Source of the DNA: Zymoseptoria tritici IPO323 | Lineage: Eukaryota; Ascomycota; Dothideomycetes; Mycosphaerellales; Mycosphaerellaceae | NCBI RefSeq assembly: GCF_000219625.1 | Contig: NC_018211.1 | Span: forward strand, 496,001 to 560,000 | DNA: 64,000 nucleotides | Reading direction: 5' to 3' | In this document: in pieces, positions 33,556 through 44,379 of the stretch | Layout of the letters: each line of letters opens with the position of its first letter | Position numbering within the stretch: position 1 is the first letter of the stretch | Notes under the pieces: generated by a model | Databases searched by the model: none | Told to the model about the DNA's origin: nothing | The model's input: only the letters and a program-made list of their open reading frames with translations | Program-made: the position numbers and the translations under genes

Positions 33556-34446
33556 TTCGAAAGGGCTTGCCTGTTGCGCCTTGATCGCTGTATCGGTGTA
33601 TTGATCCTGTATGTAAGGGAAGATCGTGTTTTTCAACGAGCAGGTCAAGAGAATCGAGTCCGACAGAACAATCACAGGTCTCCAGTGAAGCGTGGCAAAG
33701 CACAAGTCAGTGCAAATGCATGAAGGAAATGGATTGCCACCAGTAGAACGAAGCTCATAGTCTGAGTCACCAAGATGCACAGCACGAGAGCGTCTGGACT
33801 ACTCCACCTCATGCTATCCAGGGCCTTTTACGTGCTGGGATAGAACTATTGCGTCAGCTTCCCGTGCTAACAACCCAGGGACATCGTTCGCTTGCAATAT
33901 CAGGTCAATCTTCGGATGAAGAGTAGTACGAGTCGGGTGGACAGCACAGTGTGCCGCGCACGAGCTCCCAATCTGGGCCGAGCGAACACCCTACCAGAGG
34001 TCTTGAGTGGTCGAAGTGAAGGCTCAGATGTCCAAAGTGAGGTTATTCTCCCTTGGTGCCTGAGGCGCAAAGTGCTTAGTCATGAAGCTCTCCCGTCTTC
34101 CGAGGTGCACTTCACCTTCTTACCTCTGAGAAAACCAATCAGTCACGCATTGGGTCATGCATCCGGAAACCTGAATGGACTGCGAGTGGCAGGCCATGTG
34201 ATATCTGGTCCCAGGTCTCTGCAGGTGCATCCGGGAGGGTAGCCCCCCCGGTTGTGTATGTCGCAATCCTGGTAAGCGTCAGTAGGTGTGTATCCATTCC
34301 TACATCTTCAGCCAACTACAATATCAGTTCTACGTCTTCGACCGACTGCGGTATCATTACTGCGCCTTCAAACGAAGCCTTTCCTGCAGTCTCAGCCAAC
34401 TCGATTGAGAAAGTAAGATATCCAGAAACAGATCCTCAGTATCGCC
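33556..34446. promoter_or_regulatory. Bidirectional promoter, POT transporter / Fe(II) dioxygenase
   Basis: About 890 bp between divergent start codons. Near 34300-34400 are three loose copies of a TCTTC/GCC-AACT-type unit; whether they are regulator sites is unknown. Small open frames here have no recognisable product. Confidence 0.4.
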
Positions 34447-35402
34447 ATGGCAGATGATCACAAGAGCACTAAGTCGACTGTGATCGACCTTCCTACTGTC
34501 AGCTATCGCGACTTGATGCTTGGATCTCAGGATGCGGCCGTAGGGCTCTTGAAGGCAGCCAGCATAGATGGGTTCTTCCAGTTGGACTTGAGAGATACTC
34601 CTGCGCAGCAGACCGTTCTGGACGCTCTACCCGTGGTCTACAAGGCTGGAAAACAGTACTTCGCACAGTCTCCGGCTGTGAAAGAGCAAGACCGACGACA
34701 GGCGAACAATGGTACCGACAGAGGGTATGTTTTCACAGCTTTGAGGCATTACCACGCTTGAATCAACGAGAGCATAGATTGACAGGCCACTAGCTTTACG
34801 TCTTGTCCGTCTGACGAGGACTTGGAGGTAATGCGCGGGATCGCTGATTTCACTCTTCAATTTACTGACGATCCGTTATCTAGCTATCGATTGACGAATA
34901 TCGAGCTGGAAACCCCCCTTTCCCCGCGGTGCTACAGGCCAAGCGCGAAACAATTGGCAACTTCATGGAGTCTCTAGATCAAGCCTGCCGGGTGATGCTG
35001 GCATCTTTATCTGCATCGTTGGGCCTGCAGGAAGGCGAGTCCTTGGACCAATATCACCACAAGGCGGATACCAGCGAGTCCGGATTGAAGTTCGTCAGTG
35101 AACCGACGCTGGCTCGCATCGCTGATGTAGCCGACAACACGCACACCGATGGCGGCACCTTCACCATCATCTTCTGTAAAAGACTGGGCCTCCAAACGTA
35201 CCTTCCACGCACAAAGGAATGGGCCTTCGTCCCTCCTAAGGATGGCTGTTGCGTTGTCAATGTCGCCGACGCTCTCAGCCGGTTCTCACACGGTGTGCTG
35301 CACTCCCCGAGGCACCGCGTTACGCAAGTCGAAGACGGAGCGGGCGAGCGCCTCTACTTGTCTCACTTCCTCCGTCCAAGTCACAAGTATGCCGGTCCAT
35401 GA
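34447..35402 (+). CDS. Non-haem Fe(II) dioxygenase, IPNS/2OG-oxygenase fold, 276 aa, three exons
   Basis: Exons are 34447-34724, 34794-34827 (34 nt) and 34884-35402; the first intron uses the TAG at 34791-34793, giving DRG-FTSCPSDEDLE-LSIDEY. The N-terminal DIOX_N-type half begins VIDLPTVSYRDL and has DGFFQLDL. The C-terminal jelly roll holds the facial triad H191-x-D193 (NTHTDGGT) and H248 (SPRHRV). The usual 2-oxoglutarate anchor RxS is replaced by R260-L-Y262 (GERLYLSHFLRP), so co-substrate handling may differ. At 276 residues it is shorter than typical members (about 310-350), mainly between the two halves. Likely a hydroxylation, desaturation or cyclisation step of the local pathway (inference). 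Confidence 0.82.
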
Positions 35403-35689
35403 AGATATTGGAACGACCAATGGCCGATCGGGATACACCAAATTGTTTCTGGGAACTGGGACGGGTAATCACTGAAAACGTAGTTAGTGTCAATCTATAT
35501 CGAGAGTACTGGAGAAGGAGTCGATTCAAACGGCGGGCTTCAAAATCCAGTGTTCATTCCGCCATTGAAGTGTATGTCTGCGGCTTCAGGTCTACCATCA
35601 TCATGAATTGACAGTCCAATTTTCGTTCAGACGGACAGCATGTACTCGCAAGAAAGCGATTTCAATGCCAATTCTATACGCAAGATGAG

Positions 35690-37688
35690 CTAGAAGATCT
35701 CGTACTTGAAACTCCGTCTCACCTTTTCCGCCAGCCTCAAACATTCTTCTCTACTCTTCTTGCTCACCACGGAGAAGTAAGCCAAGTACGTGAAAAGTGC
35801 GGCCTCTGGACCGTATAGCTGATCTCCCGCTTTCTTGTGAGTCTTGTAGTCGACGACGGCCATTCGCAGATCAGCATGATTTTCCAACATTTCTTTGCCC
35901 GCATCCGGTGTCTTCATCACGCCCGCTCGGTCCTGTGGGATGAGGATCACTTCCATCCACCACTGTGCTCCCGTGGAAAAGGGGATGCTCAATGCACGAC
36001 AACGCTCGAGGTCGTTCAGGCCCGCGAGGATGTGGCATGCATAGTAGTCCACACCATAGGTCAGAAGTGTAGCGCTGCTCACGAAATATCCTCCCGGCCG
36101 AGCATTGATCTCGTGTAGGTAGAATGAAGGTTCCTTGTTGCCATGGCTTCTGGAGTTCGTACGCAGATCGACGAGACCTCCACATGTATCGTATGCTCTG
36201 GACGAATACCGAATGCGACCCTCGCAGTGGAAAACACCGGTGGTGAAGCCCTGTCTCAGAAGACTCCGGTGGACTGCGTCTTTGGCAATCTGAATCTCGG
36301 TCGGAGGAAGCGCAGTTGGGAGAACCATGGAAGTTTCCACAAAAGATGCATCTTCAGTATTGTCGCCAGGCTTTGGAAAATCATCTGCCATTTCGAAGAA
36401 GACCGCCTCTCCATTGATGAGAACGAAATTCACATCTATCTCGGGACCATCAATATATGGCTCGACCAGTGCATCGGTACACAACTGAGGTCCAGGAAAT
36501 TTCCGGTCCATGACTTGCTCGACCGCTTGCACCAGTTGCTCCTGGTTGTGTGCCTTTGAGACGCATTCGCTGCCCCAACCCATACACGGCTTGACCATGA
36601 CGGGATATGCTATTGGCAGCCTCGATGTAGACGCCAGTCGAGCATACAGCTCTTCAATGCTGCAAAGCTTGAACGACTCTCCATCATCTGGCTCCAAGGC
36701 TCGCGTCTTGGACTTGTCTCCGGCGATTTCGAAGGCTTCTTCCGGCGTCGTATGGAATCCCAGAATCTTGCGGGCCTGCGCGGCCGGGACCAGACCAGGA
36801 TTGTAGCAGGTTACCACGTTGTCGATGGGCTTGTCGTAGGCGCGTACTGCTGCTACGATGCGGTCCACGAGTCCGTCATCACCATCGATACTAATCGGGA
36901 TGAATGCTTCTCGAAGATGATTCCAACGCTCGTCATCTTTCTGAGCCCAGCTGCCTTCATAGTCAAGGATGACTACTTTGACACCAAGCGATCTGGCAGC
37001 TTCCCAAATGCGTCTGCCACTGTCAAAGGTCTCATATCCTTTGATCCAGGCGATCCGCTTTTCCGGGATGGGATCAGGAGAGATCCATGGGAATGCCAGT
37101 CTATCAGTCAGTGCAACTTCCAGATCGACCAGACCTTGCATGTCGTCGACTTGTACAGCTCCAACAGCGTGAGCCAGGAGCTCATGTAAGTTCAGGGCGG
37201 TTGCGCCGTCTTGGACCTCACAGTTTGAGCATGCAATCTCTTGTCTTGGCTCAACGAAGCCCTCAACTCTCAAAGTATCATAGCCTTCCAGCCGTCGCTG
37301 CAGAAAGTCCGATCTGCTGCAATATCCAGCCTTTGCTGGGAGAATGAACTTCATGAAAATCTGTGATCGTGCCAGCAGTGATGGCCGGACAAGCTCAGCT
37401 ATGAAAATGGATGCGTGATTGTCCGACACGACTGAGAGCACAAACGGCTGAGCCTTGCTGGATAGGTTTGTATCGTCGCCCGTAGCCTCGTCGGAGCTAC
37501 ACAAGGACGAGAAATTGATCGCTAGATCTAGCGTTCGATGTTGGAGCATAGCAGCCTCGGGTCTCGTATTGTTGAGTTTCCAGGATCCATCGAAGTACGC
37601 TTTTGACAATCAGCTTCCAGAAATGCGATCCAAAAGAAGACTACCCACCATCTTTGTTTCCAATGGGGAGCTTGAACCGGCTAGTCAT
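35690..37688 (-). CDS. ATP-grasp ligase (carnosine synthase / amino-acid ligase-like), 649 aa
   Basis: ATP-dependent carboxylate-amine ligase that would form an amide through an acyl-phosphate. Exon 1 is 37649-37688 (MTSRFKLPIGNKD plus one base), the 49-bp intron is 37600-37648, and exon 2 is 35690-37599. An N-terminal domain (about 1-250) precedes the ATP-grasp fold. Markers are DKSKTR (about 308-313), the ATP-binding lysine K350 in PVMVKP, the flexible loop CMGWGSECV (352-360), VEPYIDGPEIDV (392-403), E473 in FHCEGRI, and the magnesium-binding pair E510/N512 in HEINARPGG. Single-chain layout and EINARPGG resemble CARNS1-like and bacterial L-amino-acid ligases. It lies downstream of, and codirectional with, the TyrRS-like gene. 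Substrates unknown. Confidence 0.88.
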
Positions 37689-38092
37689 GTCGCTGGACAG
37701 ATTGAGAAATGGTGAACAGATCGATCCGTGAGATGAGGTCCTGTGTGTACCACAGTAGAACGCCAGGCGCTGATGCTCCACCAGCGAGATGTCGCTTTGG
37801 ATGTTATGCTCTTTGCTCTAGCTAAGATCGGATGAGATGAAGCTGTGTTCACTTTGTGCGCTTGGCGGCCCCCCTGTTCCTGCCGATTGACCGCCTGACA
37901 GGGAGTCGAGTCTTGCAGCCGGAGAGCCTCTAGGGGTCTCAGCTAGACTTCGTGTATGTGGGATCACAACACCAAGGCGCGAGTGAAGCTCGAAGTATTC
38001 AATTTCATTGGGGAAGATGAAAGCACTGTTTATCCTGTTAAGAAAAGACTCGATCAACCTATATCGCCCAAAGCCAACGTAATAATACCACA
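37689..38092. promoter_or_regulatory. Intergenic between TyrRS-like and ATP-grasp genes
   Basis: About 400 bp containing the ATP-grasp promoter and TyrRS-like 3' UTR. No gene seen. Confidence 0.35.
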
Positions 38093-39499
38093 TCATCGCC
38101 GATCTCGAGGGCCGGACCAGTCTTCAGGGTAGCCAATCCAATCAGACGAGACCCAGTCCTCGCTTTGCTCGTAGTCTGACCGAATTTCTTCCAGCAGCAT
38201 GTTGAGGGCCTTTGCGACTGCTTCCTTCAGGTTCTCTGGCTGGACTGCGCCTGCCACGTAGTCTCGCTCCAAGTATTGGTAGGCAGAGAAGTTGCGATAG
38301 TACGCTTGGGGATTCGAGGCTTCACTTGTTTTGATGCTGAACAATGTCCCAGCTGGAGCACCATCGGCAACAAAAGCCCGCCGATGGTAGGAATGCCGCG
38401 GCCGAACACCCTCAAATGCCCTTCCAGAGTTGTACGCCCAGATCTCGCTTATGGGGAAGATGATGTGCTCTGCGATCGGGAGCACGCCGTTGTCCTGGGT
38501 AGACCTCGCCGGGCAGGAGGCGCTTGCAATTTTGGCCCGGACCTCCGCCGGATTGTCGAGAAACATGATCTTGGTATGTGCTGGATGCGATGAAGACATC
38601 TTGCCTCCTGTAAGGCTGGGGAGCAAGGTGTTCATAAAATGCGCCCGCGGATTAAATCCAAGCTGTGGTAGGCATCGCTGTCCAAGGTCGAAGGTCCCTC
38701 GCTGCTCGTTGGGTGAGCTTACAGTCCAGTGATATGTAAGGCAATCCACACCAATTCAAAGATACATACCTGATCGGTTCCTCCGAGCTCTACGTCTGCT
38801 CCAAGATGCTCCAGCGCGAGCTCTTGTACCAGCGGAGTGAGCATCGGACTCAGCATCGTGGCCGCGCCTACTTCTTGACCGGTACTCCTCAGATCCTGCT
38901 GTGAGCACAGCGTGCACATTTTCCAGAAGTCGAGCAAGTACTTTGGGTTTCCCTGGTACGAGGACTGGTCGACCATTGTTACCTTCGACATCGGGACGCC
39001 AATCGCGTTCAGGACGGCGGTGACAAGTGATCGGTAATAGATCGTCCGGTGGCGGACTTGATCCCAAGGATACTTGTAGTTGACAAGGAAGGCGTACGAG
39101 TCGACGACTTCGAGCACAACCTGGCAAAGGTTACTCAGACCACAATACTGCTCAACTCAGATCGAGCGGACTCACCTCGCCGCCAGCACGCACAAAGTCG
39201 GCGAATTTGATCAAGGGAATGAAGTAACCAATGTGAGCTGCGGAATTGAATCAGCAGGTATAAGCTACGCAGCAGTTGCGTGAACTGTACGTTTGCCTGT
39301 GGGAGCAGTGGCTAAACTGGTCAGCGGCCTGCTTCGCCAGACATGCGGTTGGACCACTTGACTTACACCAGAGAAAGCTGGGTGACTTGCCCTCGGAGAG
39401 AAGCTGCCTCAGTCTTTCGCATGATGCGCCATTGAGTTCCGCGAGGCGCCGAGTGATAAGAGCGTATTGCTCTGCAGTGTTCATTGTGGGGGCAGTCAT
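38093..39499 (-). CDS. Divergent tyrosyl-tRNA synthetase paralog, 391 aa, five exons
   Basis: Exons: 39367-39499, 39291-39311 (a 21-nt microexon), 39176-39237, 38770-39120 and 38093-38701; introns 53-68 bp, all in phase. It is a class I synthetase of the eukaryotic cytosolic TyrRS type: N-terminal helix NTAEQYALITRRLAEL, HIGH-type motif P52-H-I-G-Y56, connective region, GGTDQR (185-190), then K223-MSSS and the anticodon-binding helices to residue 391. Compared by eye with human TyrRS, the residues recognising tyrosine differ: Y39 is L43, Y166 is T167 and D173 is A174, while Q170 is kept (Q171). Both ligands of the phenolic OH are thus gone. The ATP-binding motifs are intact. Probably a cluster-specific activating or resistance enzyme, not the housekeeping TyrRS. 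Confidence 0.87.
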
Positions 39500-40022
39500 G
39501 ATGGCGGTAGCGTAAGGTGCAGATTTCGAAGTGAACGCGAGAAGGTTGGTTCTGTCAAAACAGAGAGATGTATGAAGACTGTGGTATCGGGAGCGTGGGC
39601 CAAGGTCGTACAAGAGCCGTTGGTGTTGCGCGATACTAGCTCGTAAGGACTATCGCTACTGTCAGCGGACTGCTGGCATGTGCGCCTGATCGAGAACCCA
39701 CGCGAAGTAAATAGCCGAAGGGATTGCCGTGTTGGCTTGAACGACCAGGGCCTTGATGTATGTGCAGTCGGTGGGATTGCAGTCCGCCTAGCGGGCGGCT
39801 TGGACAATGTTTCGACTACTTCGCTCCACGTGGAGCTTCTTTTCATCGCTGTGAGGTAGGAAGCAAGGTATGCAGTCAGCGAGTGTCGTTCACACTATGG
39901 GCAGTCAGGCATCAGCTATGTCACGCTGTCTGTGCCGCATACTTTGTGAGACAAGGTCAACAGACGACCTCAGTAGCAGTGTTTGAATGTTTCAAATATG
40001 CGTGAATTCCGCCAACAACTCA
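39500..40022. other. Intergenic, about 520 bp
   Basis: Between the TyrRS-like start and the stop of the JmjC-like gene. No convincing coding or RNA feature seen. Confidence 0.35.
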
Positions 40023-42656
40023 TTATTGATGTCGTGGCGCCTGGTAATTGGATTCGGACGGAATCGAGTGACCTATGCACCAAGCCGTGCAAAAACGCCC
40101 CGCCTGGCCACATGGGCAGTCTCCTGAGTCCTCGCAGTCCAATACACCACAGCGACATGCCATAGACCTGATGTGTTGAACGTGATGCTCCAACTGGTCA
40201 AGAAATTCTGCTTGGGACGATTGCCCACCACGGAAATGATCCGGCTGCTCATTCACCAGGGCCACGAGTTCTTCAACGATTCGAGGGAGATGGCCGGACA
40301 TGACGTCCTGGCTCTGCGTGCTTGGGAGATTCTCGAGCTCCCAGCTGATGCACTGCAGTGTCTGAATGACGCTCAGTTTGTCCCAAAATAGCCCACCTTC
40401 CAACACAGTGGTCGTCGAAGAATAAATCGCCTGCACGATTTTCAACCCTGGTGGAAGCAGAAGCACATCGTCTTGTTGAAGGAACACCAACCTTTGCCTA
40501 CCGTCGGGCATCCAGTTATTTCCGTCCGTCAATGTCGACCACTCCATGGTCATTTCATCCTCTGGAACAAACATCCAAATAGCAGTACCATCGAGGACTC
40601 GGAGCCAAGTTCCGCTTACGCTATTAAGGCATGTATCCGAACATGCGCCCCCGAGACTACAAACATTGAAGCTTACGCAGTCGTCTATGCTCGCCGGTCC
40701 CGAGCCATTACTTCTGCGATCCGCCGGAAGCACGGATCCTTGCACTCTTTCGATGAGGCAGTCGAGCAGACGAAACCGAGGCAGCATAGCAAGAAGTGGT
40801 CGCTGGCACTTGGTAATGTTTCGAAATCTGAGAATGGCTGCACCGTTGTAGGATTGTCCGGCCGCATCGTCCCAATGTTTTCCGGTTCGCAAACCTTCGG
40901 CGATCTTTTCAAGGCTGACCGGTGCTGATTGTACCTTGTCGAACTCTTTTGCATGGAAGGTCGGCAGTCTGGGAGATCTATCCTGTAAATGTAGGGCCAA
41001 CGTCTCGGCAGTGTGTATGTTGGAATCAGAAAATCGCTCCTTTATCACAAGTGGTTTGCGAAAAATGCGGCCGTCTTGGGCGGCTGTGATGAATTCTTCC
41101 GAAGTAAAATGCAACACATCAGCTTCGTATTCTGATCGAGCTCGACCGTAAGATAGCTCACTTCCTAGTTGAGTGAAAATGCTAGCATGGCGAGCGTCAG
41201 ACTTCAGCCAAGAAGAAAATTGTACGGGCGATTCAGCCAGCACACCCGAAAGTTCCTGTCGTCCATCGGTAATATCGCAGAGCGTCGTTGCCGTGGTTTC
41301 AGGATGGTGCAGAAGGTCCTCCATCATGGCCATGTCCTGGTCCTCAGTTTGAGAAAACAGAGACTGGGTCTGCATGGGGTGCAGAGGTTGGGTAGGAGTA
41401 TCATCGGAATTGGACCGGTCGTGCACAATTTCCGCGTTGCCCATGGCCACGTCGCTGAAATCTTCCTGTCCTGTATCAATGCAGTCCGTCCGTGGGTTTC
41501 TTAAATGCCTCGCCATGTCTTGGCTGCAGTTTGGAGAGATGGTTCCAGGCTCTCGCTCAATCCCGGCTCCATTGTCAAGCAGCGCGGAGTATTTAGTGGA
41601 GGTCGGCAAAGCTGAGCTTGCAGGACTGCTATTGGTAGGCTCGGCGGAGCCGGTGTTGTCGGTGGGCGAGTGACTGTCGTGTGGCGAAGCCGAATTAGAT
41701 GGGGAGTCCATATCGCACCCAAAGAACGACTCGTGAAAGTGATCGACGGTCGGGAACGGCGTATCATCGGCGGTAGGACCGCCGGGAGTGCTTGTACTTG
41801 AGCAACCGGGCATGGCGTCGCTGGACGAGCGGCGGCTTATCGAGCTGCTTTGCTGCACTCGATCAAGCATGCCGCTCAAGTCCTGGTCTGTCCGGGTGAT
41901 CGGAGTGCAGTCGTCGGGAAGAGAAGCATGTTGGCGGACCGCCGATTTGGAGGTGTTTGCTCGCGCGGTCAGAAGACCATATCGATCTGTCTGTAACAAG
42001 TACATGTGATAATGGTCTGGCCTGATTTCGTTCAAAAGGGTGCCGTTGTCGTCCACGGTGACACTGCCGTCCATGTTCGTCACCCATTGGTGAAGAGCAT
42101 TGTCGTCCGGGTTTGTTGCTGCTAGTAGTTGAGCGCTGAGATCGCGCAGCTGCAGAGTAGCTTGATCAAGAGTCCTCAGCCGACCCTTGGTAATGGCCTC
42201 GCAGTGCCGCTGTAGGAGAACGCAGTTCAGGCGCGGACACAAGTCCTCCTTGAAGCGAGGATAACGTGTGGCACAGACGCGAATTGCGCTCATCTGCGTC
42301 TGACCGACTTTGTCCCAGCCATAGTGTAAGACGACCTCAGGGGACCAGAGAGTCGCCACGAACGCGAGGGATCGCAGTCGGTTCGTTTCATTGCTTCGTT
42401 TGCCTTTCTTCTCCTCGATTTCCGTGGCGACAGAAAGCAGTTCCCGCCATTTGACGTTGCACTCGAGGCCCGCTGGGAAGGCAAGCTTGACCACGGAGCA
42501 CAGAGTAACGATGCGAGTATCAACCTGGTCGCGCTGTGATAGTAGACTATCGCGAAGCTTGACGTAGGCTGAGGGTGGTGCTTGCTGAGCCCAAGCGGTG
42601 TGTAATTTCTGGACGAATGCTTGGGTGGCCTTGTCCAGGGTTCCCTGCGTGGTCAT
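40023..42656 (-). CDS. JmjC-like protein with degenerate active site and Cys-rich tail, 877 aa
   Basis: Large single-exon protein from the ATG at 42656 (MTTQGTLDKATQ); the frame continues 22 codons upstream without an ATG. Residues about 1-200 are helical, and about 230-480 are Ser/Thr/Asp/Pro-rich and disordered. Residues about 560-800 look like a JmjC/cupin fold: SGTWLRVLDGTAIWMFVPED, then DDVLLLPPGLKIVQAIYS and LEGGLFWDKL. The expected HxD appears as C-S-D, and the distal His after PPG is missing, so Fe(II) binding looks lost. The C-terminal 50 residues form a Cys cluster (CRCGVLDC...GDCPCGQAGRFC) likely to bind zinc. Possibly a chromatin or regulatory protein; function unknown. Confidence 0.7.
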   Translation of the reverse strand: MTTQGTLDKATQAFVQKLHTAWAQQAPPSAYVKLRDSLLSQRDQVDTRIVTLCSVVKLAFPAGLECNVKWRELLSVATEIEEKKGKRSNETNRLRSLAFVATLWSPEVVLHYGWDKVGQTQMSAIRVCATRYPRFKEDLCPRLNCVLLQRHCEAITKGRLRTLDQATLQLRDLSAQLLAATNPDDNALHQWVTNMDGSVTVDDNGTLLNEIRPDHYHMYLLQTDRYGLLTARANTSKSAVRQHASLPDDCTPITRTDQDLSGMLDRVQQSSSISRRSSSDAMPGCSSTSTPGGPTADDTPFPTVDHFHESFFGCDMDSPSNSASPHDSHSPTDNTGSAEPTNSSPASSALPTSTKYSALLDNGAGIEREPGTISPNCSQDMARHLRNPRTDCIDTGQEDFSDVAMGNAEIVHDRSNSDDTPTQPLHPMQTQSLFSQTEDQDMAMMEDLLHHPETTATTLCDITDGRQELSGVLAESPVQFSSWLKSDARHASIFTQLGSELSYGRARSEYEADVLHFTSEEFITAAQDGRIFRKPLVIKERFSDSNIHTAETLALHLQDRSPRLPTFHAKEFDKVQSAPVSLEKIAEGLRTGKHWDDAAGQSYNGAAILRFRNITKCQRPLLAMLPRFRLLDCLIERVQGSVLPADRRSNGSGPASIDDCVSFNVCSLGGACSDTCLNSVSGTWLRVLDGTAIWMFVPEDEMTMEWSTLTDGNNWMPDGRQRLVFLQQDDVLLLPPGLKIVQAIYSSTTTVLEGGLFWDKLSVIQTLQCISWELENLPSTQSQDVMSGHLPRIVEELVALVNEQPDHFRGGQSSQAEFLDQLEHHVQHIRSMACRCGVLDCEDSGDCPCGQAGRFCTAWCIGHSIPSESNYQAPRHQ

Positions 42657-44379
42657 GATTGAATCGGCCGGCTGGCGGATTGAACGATTCCGATTCCGAT
42701 GGGAATTCCGAGTGGTCGGCAATCAGCAAGAGGTGACACCACGATCTTGGCCGTCATTGGATGGGGAAGAACTGTGAGAGATGTTATGCTCTCAACAGAG
42801 CTTTTCTGTTGAGCGACCTACACGCATATTGCGCTGTCTATGTGGACTCCCTGCAAACCTTACATACGGAAGGGTTCGTCGCTTCGGACTCAGGATGAAC
42901 GTCAGGTCTGCAGGAGGTGTCGATGCCAAGTGTCTGATCGAATAGACCGACCAAGGGCCAATTTGCAAGGGACAAAGATCGGCTCATCTACGAGGCACTT
43001 CACTGCTGCAGCGTAAAAGGGACGGGCGGCTTGTACAGCGTGTGAGCGCATCGGAGTGGTCGCCGTTTTGCAGGCTCAGGGGGATATTTCCAGGGCCGGA
43101 TTGGTCCAATCCCCGGTCATCAGGCCATTAACCTTGCGACAGGGTTTGAACGGCGACCACTCCGATGCGCCAACCTGCTGTAGACCCCAAGGTGACTTGC
43201 TCTGTCATAATCGGAGACTGCATCCTGCGGCGGGCGAGGGCGACAAAGGATCAATCTGGAGGTAGCAGAGGGTACAAGTAATTCAGATGCTCCATCGTGG
43301 TCTTCCAAGGGGATCATACGAGCTGCCGGCATCCTTACTAGTATCTTCGCGACTGCAGGCTGCAGCAGAGGATACATATGTGAGGTTGAAGAAAAATGCA
43401 TGGATATCAAGGTGTCATACGTCGGCTGGAATCAAGGCCAGATGACGGCTGAACACAAGCTCGTGGATAGTCCTTTGTGTTGATTTTGATGCCAGCTGAA
43501 CTCGAGTTCTCGAACGACCAGATTCGTGTCAGAATAGTCAGCTAGATTTCCTGAATGACAGCTCAGAGAGAAGAGCTCGGCATTCCAAAATAGGCCATGC
43601 GGATGCTATGACGGCGTCAGTTCAACTGGACCTCAAAGCAACCTCGCAACTCCGCAAAGTCCAGATGGATGTGGAGATGCTATTGTTAGCGCTCCAACGA
43701 CAACGACAACACGGACCACCTGTAAACCGCTTCACATGTGGTCCGTGCTGTCAGCAATGGGGGCGAAGGTTCACTCTTACCGACGGAGCAGGGTCAGCAT
43801 CCTACACCTTCAGTGCAATAGCTTGCTCAGAGGCCGGTAGAACCACTTTGACCTCTTTCCAGACAAGATGTAGCCGCCTCAGCAACTACACAGGTATCGT
43901 AGCTTTCCCCTACTGTGAGCACCACTACTCGAACGCGATATGCAGTCGAATCAAAGCCATCACTACGCCCAGAACGAGAGGAGGACAGTGAAGTCGTCGA
44001 GGACCGAACGGTACCGAGGTTTGGTCTGCATGGTGTGCTGCAAGCATTGGGAGCTCAGAACCCAACGAATATATATCTAGCTTCGTTCGGCGACACAGAA
44101 TTCCGGAACGAAGCAGACTGATCCTGGCTCAACGGCCCAGATCGGCATGAGTGCCTGTCCGGCGGAACGAATGTACCATTCGAGGGACCGTAACGACATA
44201 ACATGAGGCTCGTTGCCTGCAGTTGCAACTCGCAAGCGGCAAGAGACGGCGATGGAGACCTGCAGACCAAAGCGTGGCTACTACACGCAGCATCACGGCG
44301 CTTCGTGTCGATGCATGATTGGTAGTATCAGGAGTCCGATGACCAATCTCCCGGTTGAAGCAAACTTGATCTCTTCACA
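42657..44379. other. Gene-poor intergenic region, about 1.7 kb
   Basis: Short open frames on both strands (for example 43608-43991) show no recognisable domain. The clear structural feature is the perfect inverted repeat at 43046-43170. A smaller interrupted palindrome with arms CTTCGTTC/GAACGAAG lies near 44081-44113. Otherwise nothing is supported. Confidence 0.45.
43046..43170. repeat. Perfect 22-bp inverted repeat (stem-loop, about 81-nt loop)
   Basis: Left arm 43046-43067 and right arm 43149-43170 are exact reverse complements over 22 bp. The loop contains a second palindrome, GGATTGGTCCAATCC. Not inside a recognisable gene and not flanked by an evident transposase. Confidence 0.9.

Noticed and set aside
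34447..35402. True isopenicillin N synthase
   Set aside because: Only the fold and metal triad match. The sequence is short, the RxS motif is altered and no ACV synthetase is present.
43608..43991. 127-codon open frame in the 1.7-kb gap
   Set aside because: No ortholog-like motifs, unusual composition and no clear promoter or partner exons.
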